Assembly (NCBI GenBank): GCA_016869695.1
Contig: VGDN01000075.1
Coordinates: 1-5,637, forward strand
Direction of reading: 5' to 3'
Length of the DNA stretch: 5,637 nucleotides
Origin: Alphaproteobacteria bacterium
GTDB taxonomy: Bacteria; Pseudomonadota; Alphaproteobacteria; Rickettsiales; UBA1997
A model generated the notes under the pieces. It did no database searches. It saw nothing but the letters and a program-made list of their open reading frames with translations, and was not told the DNA's origin. Numbering within the stretch: position 1 is the first letter of the stretch; the number at the start of each line of letters is the position of its first letter. Shown piece by piece: positions 1 to 5,637 of the stretch. The position numbers and the translations under genes were made by a program.

Positions 1-1
1 T

Positions 2-361
2 CTTCCTCTAGCGCTGCAATTTTTCGCAAGCTTTGAAACTCAAGGCTTCATAGACTCATCAAATTTTTCAATTCAACTCGAAACACGATTGAGTGAGTAC
101 CTAAATTTTGTTGAAAATTTGTTACTCGGATTTGGTATCGCATTTCAGTTTCCTATCTTGTTGCTTTTTTTAATCAGACTTGATTGTTTGTCGGTCAATG
201 GTTTGCGACGGAAGAGGAGATATTGGATTGTGATCATCTTCGTGATGGCTGCGATCCTTACTCCGCCTGATGTCGTAAGTCAGGTGAGTTTAGCAATTTT
301 GTTGATGTCACTCTTCGAAATTGTCATTCTCATTGGTAAAAATTTTAACAAAAAATTTTAA
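2..361 (+). CDS. tatC: Sec-independent protein translocase subunit TatC, C-terminal half (5' end outside the window)
   Basis: TatC is the inner-membrane core of the twin-arginine translocase; with TatB it binds the signal peptides of folded exported proteins. The frame is open from the window edge and gives 119 residues, about half the usual 250 or so. A TTG codon at 89 could be read as a start, but it is an internal Leu: the family match runs upstream through it. Visible in order are a periplasmic loop (residues 1-35), a transmembrane segment with the family-like motif GFGIAFQFP (43-51), a basic cytoplasmic loop LRRKRRY (68-74), a transmembrane segment (about 75-86), the hallmark TPPDVVSQ (87-94), and a last transmembrane segment ending in a short basic tail. 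Gln49 sits where E. coli TatC has a conserved Glu (in FGVSFEVP); I believe this exchange also occurs in other TatC proteins, so it is not evidence of decay. The stop is followed five bases later by a small basic ORF, probably cotranscribed. Confidence 0.93.
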   Translation, partial: LPLALQFFASFETQGFIDSSNFSIQLETRLSEYLNFVENLLLGFGIAFQFPILLLFLIRLDCLSVNGLRRKRRYWIVIIFVMAAILTPPDVVSQVSLAILLMSLFEIVILIGKNFNKKF

Positions 362-366
362 ACAAC

Positions 367-483
367 ATGCCTACTGCTAAGAAAAAAACTGCTGCAAAAA
401 AACCAGCGGCAAAAAAAACTGTCGCTAAAAAGAAACCTGCTGCAAAAAAATCAGCAGCAAAAAAAACTGCTAAAAAGAAATAA
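367..483 (+). CDS. Small Lys/Ala-rich, histone H1-tail-like basic protein (38 aa)
   Basis: The ORF starts with ATG five bases after the tatC stop and ends with TAA just before a strong terminator, so it would be the last gene of the tatC transcript. The product begins MPTAKKKTAAKKPAAKK and continues with similar AAKK/AKKK blocks to the C-terminus. It has no hydrophobic or aromatic residues apart from Val and the initial Met, so it should be disordered and strongly positively charged. This composition matches the C-terminal tails of histone H1 and bacterial H1-like proteins, which bind DNA or RNA non-specifically. A nucleoid- or RNA-binding role is inferred from composition alone. No Shine-Dalgarno motif is seen; translation may be coupled to tatC termination. 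Part of the ORF is an internal DNA duplication and it contains runs of seven to eight A, so frame length could vary between strains. A non-coding A-rich stretch is the alternative, but the clean frame and placement favour a real gene. Confidence 0.68.
   Translation: MPTAKKKTAAKKPAAKKTVAKKKPAAKKSAAKKTAKKK
391..468 (+). repeat. Internal 30-bp near-direct repeat within the Lys/Ala-rich gene
   Basis: Positions 391-420 and 439-468 match at 28 of 30 bases, in the same reading frame and 48 bases (16 codons) apart. Both encode AAKK-x-AAKKT, with x being Pro in the first copy and Ser in the second; the other difference is a silent GCG/GCA change. The 18 bases between them encode further Lys/Ala-type residues. 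This suggests the gene grew by in-frame duplication of a short unit. Confidence 0.8.
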
Positions 484-521
484 GTAGTTTTTTGGACAAG
501 TAAAAAATCTAAAAAGTAAAG

Positions 522-553
522 GCGGGGTTTCCTACCGGAAGCCCCGCTTTTTT
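522..553 (+). terminator. Rho-independent terminator after the tatC/basic-protein unit
   Basis: An 11-bp stem pairs 522-532 (GCGGGGTTTCC) with 537-547 (GGAAGCCCCGC). Every position pairs, one of them as a G-U wobble, around a four-base TACC loop, and six T follow at 548-553. It lies 38 bases after the basic-protein stop codon and in the right orientation to end that transcript. The A-rich flank upstream could give weak activity on the opposite strand, but no convergent gene is visible. Confidence 0.93.
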
Positions 554-609
554 GTTGGCCTTATTGGCGTCAACACCGGCGACCAGCATGATGTTTTGTG
601 TAGGTTTCT

Positions 610-639
610 TTGTTATTTTTATTTCGGAGATTTTATAAG
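610..639 (+). promoter_or_regulatory. Candidate sigma70-type promoter for the glutamate dehydrogenase gene
   Basis: TTGTTA at 610-615 (4 of 6 matches to TTGACA) and TATAAG at 634-639 (5 of 6 to TATAAT) are separated by 18 bases. Transcription would begin near 645, leaving a leader of about 35 bases. The position between an upstream terminator and the next gene makes a promoter necessary somewhere in 554-680, and this is the best pair I see. The rest of the spacer holds no clear operator or riboswitch. AT-rich DNA gives chance matches, so the exact site is uncertain. Confidence 0.4.
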
Positions 640-680
640 TTGTTCACCAACCTTTCGAAGAACTCCAATCCAAATTCAAA

Positions 681-3600
681 ATGAAAAACTTAATCGAGAA
701 GGTAATTTTTTGTGCACAAAACAAAAAAGTTGCCGACAAGAATTTCACTATTTTTGCTGAGAATTTTTATGCAGACGGCAAGGCCGGAGACTTCGATGAT
801 TATTTGTCGGAAGATCTGTTCAATGCGACAAAAATTAGCTTTGATTTTTTTGCCATAAAGAAAATTGGTGAGACCAAGGTTCGCGTTTCTAATCCGCAAA
901 ATTCTCACTTTACCTTCATTGACATCGTCGGCGACGACATGCCATTTTTAATTGATTCAACGGTTGGCTATCTCGACAAACAGGGGCTGAAGGTTAGGAA
1001 CATCATTCATCCGATTTATGCAGTAGGGCGTAAAGAAAATGGTGAGCTGATAAAAATTTCTGCTGATTCTGCCGAAAAAAATTCACACCAGGAATCTGTG
1101 ATCCAGTTGCATCTTGAAAAGATTCATGCGGAGTCAGAACTCAAAGATCTCGAAGAAAATATTCATAAAATTTTGGCCAATGTTGCGTTGATGGTGCGCG
1201 ATTGGAAACCGATGCTGGCTCTTGCTGAGACTGCGATGAAGCAGGTTCAGGATAAGGAGATCAAAGAATTCATCTCTTGGATCATTGGTGGAAATTTTAT
1301 CTTCCTCGGTGCGAAAGAATTTAATTTTAAGCAAGCTGACAAGGGAAAATATTCTTTGGAAGAAGTCGATGGAGGTTTGGGAGTGTTCACTTCAACGCAT
1401 CAAGAATTTCGTCCGCTCGTTGTACATTTATCGGCAGAGGAAGTATGTGATGCAGTAAAAAATCCTTACATAATCGAGGTTCTTAAATCGCGTTGTCGCT
1501 CACGCATACACCGTATTACCAACGCTGAAAGAATTCGTATCCAAAAAATTTCTGTGAGTGGCGAAGTTGTTGGCGAATATCGCTTTATCGGTCTCTTTAC
1601 CTCATCCGCTTACAATTGCAGCATTAACCAAATCCCACTTGTGCGCAATAAGGTAGCGAAAGTTATTGAGGATTCTGGATATGCGAAGGGTGGACATAAC
1701 TACAAGGATCTCATCTCTACCCTAGAATCTTATCCGCGTGATGAGCTTTTCCAAATCAGTGAACAGGATTTACTCAAAAATGCGACTGGTATTGTGGCAA
1801 TTTGTGGACGTTCACAAGTTAAGCTTTTTGCTCGCAAAGATAAGTTTAGTCGTTTCGTTAGCTGCTTGGTGTTTACACCGCGCGACCGCACTAATTCTGA
1901 GCTGCGCGAGAGGATTAAAGGATATTTAGCCAATGCTTATAATGGCGAAGTTACTGATTCCTTTGTACAGGTTACTGATTCGAACCTAAGCAGACTTCAC
2001 GTTATCATCCGTACTGAAAATAAAATTCCGGTAGTTGACGAGCGTGTGTTGGAGCAAGAAATCACTAAGATGACGCGCAACTGGAGCGATGATTTAATCG
2101 AGGCAATAAAGGAAAAATTTGGCAAAGAAAAATATGTCTCTCTACTCACTAAATATGAAAATGCCTTTTCGGTTAGTTATTCAAACCGCTTCGATCCAAA
2201 TCGTGCGGCGATAGATATTTCGCGTGTTGAAAGCTGCCTAGAAAAAAATTCAGTTTTGTTCAATCTCTATAAATCATCGGGATCCCTTCCTGCCGACATC
2301 ACAGAATTAAAAATCTACTCACCGGAAAAAGAGCTCATCCTTTCTGAAATCATGCCGGTGCTTGAGAGTTTTGGTTTTAACGTGATTCAAGAACACACTT
2401 ACACCCTTAAACTGCAAGAGCAGAAGAAGGTTTGGATTCAATATTTTCACCTCAACCTCAACAAGTATGGTACTGAATTTTCCGAGGAGATTAGGAAAAA
2501 TTTTGAAGAGATGGTAACGCTAATTTGGCAAGGTGTGACACAGGTTGGGTTTCTGAATCGTTTGCTTGTTGCCGCTAGTCTTAACTGGAAACAGATTTAC
2601 ATGCTGCGTGCTTACGCAAAATATCTTTACCAAACCGGCTTCCGTCACAACAACCAGCACATCGCTGACGTGTTGGTTAAGAATGCGGAGATTGTGAGGC
2701 TTTTGGTCAAGCTATTTGAAGAGAAGTTTGATCCAAAATCAGATCACAAAAAAATCGATTCCCTGTCCGCGCAAATCAAAGACGCACTCAATCAAGTTAA
2801 GGATGTGAATGATGATGCGGTAATCAGAAGATTTTTTGGTGTAATTACGGCAACGCTGCGCACCAACTATTACCAAGCTTTCAAGGGCTATGTCTCTTTC
2901 AAGCTCGACTGCAAAAAAGTTCCAAATCTGCCTTTGCCACTTCCTCATGCTGAAATTTTTGTATGTTCTCCGCGAGTTGAAGGTGTACATTTACGTGGCG
3001 GGAAAGTTGCGCGCGGCGGACTTCGCTGGTCAGATCGTCACGAAGATTTTCGCGTCGAAATTCTAGGTTTGATGAAGGCGCAGATGACAAAAAATGCTGT
3101 AATAGTTCCGGTTGGCTCAAAAGGTGGATTCGTTTTAAAGCGTGATCTGACTGGCTTCACACGTGACCAAATCCAGCAAGAGGGAATCGAGTGTTATAAA
3201 ACTTTCCTGTGCGGCTTGCTCGATCTCACTGATAATGTTGTGGATGGAAAAGTTGAACATCCGCATGACGTGGTGCGTTATGATGAAGCTGATCCTTATC
3301 TCGTAGTCGCTGCCGACAAGGGTACAGCGACCTTCTCTGACATCGCCAACAGTATCTCTGCCAAATATGGTTTCTGGCTGGGCGATGCTTTCGCCTCCGG
3401 TGGTTCAGCTGGTTATGATCACAAGAAGATGGGCATCACTGCGAAGGGCGGATGGATTTCAGTGATGCGTCACTTCCGCGAGATGAATATTGACACACAG
3501 TCGCAAGACTTCACCTGTGCCGGCATCGGCGATTTGGCCGGCGATGTTTTTGGTAATGGCATGCTGCTCTCTAAACACATCAAGCTCGTCGCGGCCTTCA

Positions 3601-5399
3601 ATCATATACACATCTTCCTCGATCCTAATCCCAATGCAGCGGAATCTTTTGTGGAGCGGCAGCGCATGTTTAACCTAGCGCGTTCAAGTTGGATGGATTA
3701 TGACCAATCCAAGATTTCTGCGGGCGGCGGCATCTTTGAGCGCAGCGCTAAAGCGATAAAAATCTCTCCGGAAGTAAAAGCGGCACTACTGATCGAAGCC
3801 GATGAGCTAACGCCAACTGATCTCATGCGCGCGATCCTCAAAGCGCCGGTGGATTTGCTGTGGAATGGTGGTATTGGCACTTATGTGAAGGCTACGGAAG
3901 AGTCGCATCAGGATGTTGGTGATCGCGCTAATGATGCGCTTCGTATCAACGGCAATGAGCTGCGCTGTAGGGTGGTAGGTGAGGGTGGTAATCTCGGCTT
4001 CACACAAAAAGGGCGCATCGAATATGCGCTAAATGCTGGCCGCATCAATACTGACGCCATGGATAACTCTGCTGGTGTGGATTGCTCAGATCACGAGGTG
4101 AACATCAAAATCGCTTTGATGGGCATTAAGAATATACGTCTCGACGAGAGGAATAAACTACTCGAAGCAATGACTGACGAGGTTGGGCAGCTAGTGCTTG
4201 CGGATAATCACTTACAAACTCAGGCGATTTCCATTATTAGCTCACAAGGTATGAATCTCCTAGGTGAGCAGTCTTACTTCATAGATCGTTTGGAAAAATC
4301 AGGATTGCTGAATCGCGCAATTGAGTTTCTTCCTTCGCGCAAAGAGATCGACAAGAGGCAGAATGATAGGATCAGCATGACTCGTCCCGAGCTTTGTGTG
4401 ATGCTCGCTTATGCCAAGATGGACATCTACAACCAGCTCCTGACCTCTGATCTACTGAATGACAAATATTTCGAGAACGAGCTGTTGATTTACTTCCCAA
4501 AGCTAATGCAGGAGAAATTCCGTAGTGATTTACTAAACCATCAACTACGCCGCGAAATCATCGCGACACAAATCACTAACTTCGTGGTGAACCGCATGGG
4601 CATTAGCTTTATCAATCAAATCTGCCACGACAGTGGATTTGGCGTGGTTGATGTGGTGCGTAATTTCATTATCGCATGCGATTCATTCCGTATTCGCGAA
4701 GTATGGGAAGAGGTGGAAAAGTTGGATGGAAAGATCGCTTCGCATATCCAAATGCAGATGTTTTTAAGCGCGAATAAACTGCTGGAGCGTTCAGTGCTTT
4801 GGTTGCTGCGTAATCAGGTTAAGGGTGATGTTGCGAGTGTTGTAGCGCGTTTCCAAAAAATCGCCGATGAGCTGCAAGCAAGTCTGCCAGGCACTTTGGC
4901 ACAGGCATCAAAGGAATCTTTCGAGTACAAGATTGAGCGTTATCGCTTGAATAATGCTGATGTAAAACTGGCTGCGCGCATTGCAGCGATGGATCCAGTG
5001 GCTTCTGCTTTCGACATCGCTGAGATCGCAGGATCTTCGAAGTTTGATCTCACAACAATCGCCAAGCTTTACTTTGCAGTTGGTAACAGATTCTCTCTGA
5101 AATGGTTACGCAGCAAAATATCCAACATCGCGACTGATAGTCACTGGCAACGCTTGGCGAGTAAAACGATTCTAGAGGACATCTATTCTTACCAAATGCG
5201 TATCGCCAAACGCGTATTAGAGTTCAACTGTGATGACAAAAAACTTTGTGAGGTGAAATCGGTTGAGAAATGGGTTAAGAATGCTGATTTCCTAGCTGAG
5301 CGCTTTGACAACTTCATCTTAGATCTTCGTACACAAACTAATCCCGATCTAGCAGTCTTTGTTGTGGCGTTGAATCGTTTAAAACCCTTGGTGGGATAA
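681..5399 (+). CDS. gdhB: NAD-dependent glutamate dehydrogenase, large (about 180 kDa) class
   Basis: This enzyme oxidatively deaminates L-glutamate to 2-oxoglutarate and ammonium with NAD+, feeding glutamate carbon into the TCA cycle in the cytoplasm. At 1572 residues it is close to the usual size of the bacterial large class (about 1600). The N-terminal regulatory part (about 1-700; ACT-like and PAS-like domains in the family) shows GDDMPFLIDS (84-93), GLFTSSAY and YPRDELFQ (351-358). The catalytic part carries RGGLRWSDR (778-786), Lys804 in QMTKN and Lys814 in GSKGGF, matching by position the substrate-binding and catalytic lysine region of smaller GDHs. AADKGTATFSD (D879) and SGGSAGYDHKKMG (906-918) follow. 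The dinucleotide loop is GIGDLAGDVFGNG (948-960), with Asp981 ending the next strand. VGEGGN (1099-1104) and NTDAMDNSAGVDCSDHE (1123-1139) complete this region. The helical C-terminal part has the signature MTRPELCVMLAYAK (from 1233). ATG 681 is the first start after an in-frame stop at 636. No Shine-Dalgarno motif precedes it. No key motif is missing. The gene is named gdhB in Pseudomonas and gdhZ in Caulobacter; the symbol is by family. Confidence 0.97.
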   Translation: MKNLIEKVIFCAQNKKVADKNFTIFAENFYADGKAGDFDDYLSEDLFNATKISFDFFAIKKIGETKVRVSNPQNSHFTFIDIVGDDMPFLIDSTVGYLDKQGLKVRNIIHPIYAVGRKENGELIKISADSAEKNSHQESVIQLHLEKIHAESELKDLEENIHKILANVALMVRDWKPMLALAETAMKQVQDKEIKEFISWIIGGNFIFLGAKEFNFKQADKGKYSLEEVDGGLGVFTSTHQEFRPLVVHLSAEEVCDAVKNPYIIEVLKSRCRSRIHRITNAERIRIQKISVSGEVVGEYRFIGLFTSSAYNCSINQIPLVRNKVAKVIEDSGYAKGGHNYKDLISTLESYPRDELFQISEQDLLKNATGIVAICGRSQVKLFARKDKFSRFVSCLVFTPRDRTNSELRERIKGYLANAYNGEVTDSFVQVTDSNLSRLHVIIRTENKIPVVDERVLEQEITKMTRNWSDDLIEAIKEKFGKEKYVSLLTKYENAFSVSYSNRFDPNRAAIDISRVESCLEKNSVLFNLYKSSGSLPADITELKIYSPEKELILSEIMPVLESFGFNVIQEHTYTLKLQEQKKVWIQYFHLNLNKYGTEFSEEIRKNFEEMVTLIWQGVTQVGFLNRLLVAASLNWKQIYMLRAYAKYLYQTGFRHNNQHIADVLVKNAEIVRLLVKLFEEKFDPKSDHKKIDSLSAQIKDALNQVKDVNDDAVIRRFFGVITATLRTNYYQAFKGYVSFKLDCKKVPNLPLPLPHAEIFVCSPRVEGVHLRGGKVARGGLRWSDRHEDFRVEILGLMKAQMTKNAVIVPVGSKGGFVLKRDLTGFTRDQIQQEGIECYKTFLCGLLDLTDNVVDGKVEHPHDVVRYDEADPYLVVAADKGTATFSDIANSISAKYGFWLGDAFASGGSAGYDHKKMGITAKGGWISVMRHFREMNIDTQSQDFTCAGIGDLAGDVFGNGMLLSKHIKLVAAFNHIHIFLDPNPNAAESFVERQRMFNLARSSWMDYDQSKISAGGGIFERSAKAIKISPEVKAALLIEADELTPTDLMRAILKAPVDLLWNGGIGTYVKATEESHQDVGDRANDALRINGNELRCRVVGEGGNLGFTQKGRIEYALNAGRINTDAMDNSAGVDCSDHEVNIKIALMGIKNIRLDERNKLLEAMTDEVGQLVLADNHLQTQAISIISSQGMNLLGEQSYFIDRLEKSGLLNRAIEFLPSRKEIDKRQNDRISMTRPELCVMLAYAKMDIYNQLLTSDLLNDKYFENELLIYFPKLMQEKFRSDLLNHQLRREIIATQITNFVVNRMGISFINQICHDSGFGVVDVVRNFIIACDSFRIREVWEEVEKLDGKIASHIQMQMFLSANKLLERSVLWLLRNQVKGDVASVVARFQKIADELQASLPGTLAQASKESFEYKIERYRLNNADVKLAARIAAMDPVASAFDIAEIAGSSKFDLTTIAKLYFAVGNRFSLKWLRSKISNIATDSHWQRLASKTILEDIYSYQMRIAKRVLEFNCDDKKLCEVKSVEKWVKNADFLAERFDNFILDLRTQTNPDLAVFVVALNRLKPLVG

Positions 5400-5400
5400 G

Positions 5401-5434
5401 GATTTTGATTTTTGATTTTAGATTTTTGATTTTG
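5401..5434. repeat. AT-rich heptad tandem repeat between gdhB and tRNA-Leu
   Basis: Immediately after the gdhB stop, the 34 bases are built from about four and a half copies of a seven-base unit, TTTTTGA, with variants TTTTAGA and a shortened TTTTGA. A 14-base higher-order period (TTTTTGATTTTAGA) is also visible. It contains no hairpin, so it is not an intrinsic terminator for gdhB. It may simply be a slippage-prone simple repeat, or a spacer upstream of the tRNA. Confidence 0.75.
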
Positions 5435-5441
5435 TTCCTGT

Positions 5442-5528
5442 GCGGTCGTGGCGGAATTGGTATACGCGCAACGTTGAGGTCGTTGTGGACGAAAGTCTGT
5501 GGAAGTTCAAATCTTCTCGACCGCACCA
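5442..5528 (+). tRNA. tRNA-Leu(GAG), complete, CCA encoded
   Basis: The 87 bases fold as a class II tRNA with a long variable arm. The acceptor stem is GCGGTCG (5442-5448) with CGACCGC (5518-5524), then discriminator A and encoded CCA. The D-stem is GCG/CGC (5451-5453 with 5465-5467), with GAATTGGTATA in the D-loop. The anticodon stem CAACG/CGTTG encloses loop TTGAGGT, giving anticodon GAG at 5476-5478, which reads CUC and CUU. The variable arm pairs GGAC with GTCT around GAAA. The T-arm is GGAAG-TTCAAAT-CTTCT with one terminal G-U pair. The overall pattern, especially GGAATTGGTA in the D-arm and the GAG loop, matches E. coli tRNA-Leu(GAG). No obvious promoter is seen in the 42 bases after gdhB, so it could be read from upstream or from a promoter inside the end of gdhB. 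Confidence 0.97.
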
Positions 5529-5558
5529 AATATCACAGAAATATCAGTAGCAGATTTT
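5512..5558 (+). repeat. 47-bp direct repeat, copy 1 (starts in the tRNA-Leu T-arm)
   Basis: This copy begins in the 3' side of the tRNA T-stem, takes in the 3' acceptor strand, the discriminator base and CCA (17 bases of tRNA), and continues 30 bases into the downstream flank, ending at CAGATTTT. It is identical over all 47 bases to 5591-5637. The bases just before the two copies differ (A at 5511, G at 5590), so the left border of the repeat is defined. The right border is not, because copy 2 reaches the window end. Confidence 0.95.
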
Positions 5559-5590
5559 ATTCCCCCTAAATCCCCCAAGGGGGGACTTGG
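5559..5590. repeat. 32-bp spacer with a C/G-rich palindrome between the 47-bp repeats
   Basis: The spacer contains two TCCCCC blocks (5561-5566 and 5571-5576) followed by GGGGGGA (5579-5585). Either block can pair with the G-run: the outer one forms a 6-bp TCCCCC/GGGGGA stem with a 13-base loop, and the inner one would leave only a two-base AA loop. No T-tract follows, so it is a poor intrinsic terminator. CCCCCTAAATCCCCC with a following G-run resembles short palindromic intergenic repeats that are dispersed in several bacterial genomes; membership in such a family is inferred from recall, not from a search. Confidence 0.7.
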
Positions 5591-5637
5591 TCTTCTCGAC
5601 CGCACCAAATATCACAGAAATATCAGTAGCAGATTTT
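5591..5637 (+). repeat. 47-bp direct repeat, copy 2 (orphan tRNA-Leu 3' end), at the window edge
   Basis: This is an exact second copy of 5512-5558, displaced by 79 bp. It contains the last 17 bases of tRNA-Leu(GAG) including CCA, but no 5' half of a tRNA precedes it, so it is not a second tRNA gene. It may be the beginning of a further 79-bp tandem unit cut off by the window end. Confidence 0.95.

Noticed and set aside
89..361. tatC read as a separate 90-residue gene from a TTG start at 89
   Set aside because: The frame stays open to the left window edge and the upstream residues continue the TatC periplasmic loop, so it is a 5'-truncated gene and not a short one.
554..574. Weak inverted repeat GTTGGC / GTCAAC in the gdhB upstream spacer
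   Set aside because: Only six pairs including a G-U wobble around a nine-base loop; expected by chance and not a convincing operator.
509..589. 26-codon ATG-started frame on the minus strand across the terminator
   Set aside because: It runs straight through the terminator hairpin, has no ribosome-binding site, and resembles nothing known to me; most likely chance.
2739..3120. Overlapping minus-strand frames inside gdhB (2739-2990 and 2899-3120)
   Set aside because: They lie opposite the strongly conserved catalytic region and have no recognisable protein features; shadows of the real gene.
5338..5529. 63-residue minus-strand frame over the end of gdhB, the heptad repeat and the tRNA
   Set aside because: It reads antisense through a real tRNA and the gdhB C-terminus; its KIKNLKSKIKI stretch is just the translated heptad repeat.
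5591..5607. Second tRNA gene at the right edge
   Set aside because: Only the last 17 tRNA bases are present; the preceding sequence is the C/G palindrome, with no anticodon or D-arm.

Overview
The window looks like a piece of an alphaproteobacterial chromosome, possibly Rickettsiales-like. This is an inference from three things: the style of the TatC C-terminus, the very large single-chain NAD-glutamate dehydrogenase with its family motifs, and the moderately AT-rich composition. No taxonomic marker such as rRNA is present, so the lineage stays tentative. All genes are on the + strand.

Layout. (1) Positions 2-361 hold the C-terminal half of tatC, the polytopic subunit of the Tat protein exporter; its start lies outside the window. 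(2) Five bases later comes a 38-residue protein made almost entirely of Lys, Ala, Pro, Ser and Thr (367-483). A strong intrinsic terminator at 522-553 closes this transcription unit. (3) A 127-base spacer (554-680) carries a candidate sigma70-type promoter and no convincing Shine-Dalgarno site. (4) It leads into a complete 1572-residue NAD-dependent glutamate dehydrogenase of the large (about 180 kDa) class (681-5399), which fills over 80% of the window. (5) After a short AT-rich heptad repeat (5401-5434) comes a complete tRNA-Leu(GAG) with encoded CCA (5442-5528). (6) The last 126 bases are a tandem structure: a 47-bp segment starting inside the T-stem of the tRNA is repeated exactly 79 bp further on, with a C/G-rich palindrome between the copies, and the second copy ends on the last base of the window.

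The genes do not form one pathway. tatC and the small basic protein probably share a transcript. The glutamate dehydrogenase is a separate unit linking amino-acid catabolism (glutamate to 2-oxoglutarate) with the TCA cycle. The tRNA is a housekeeping gene. I see no defence system, transposase, CRISPR array or other clear new system. The feature that most deserves a second look is the tRNA-3'-end tandem repeat at the right edge. It recalls the tRNA-derived repeats of the E. coli tyrT (rtT) locus, but it could also be an assembly artefact.
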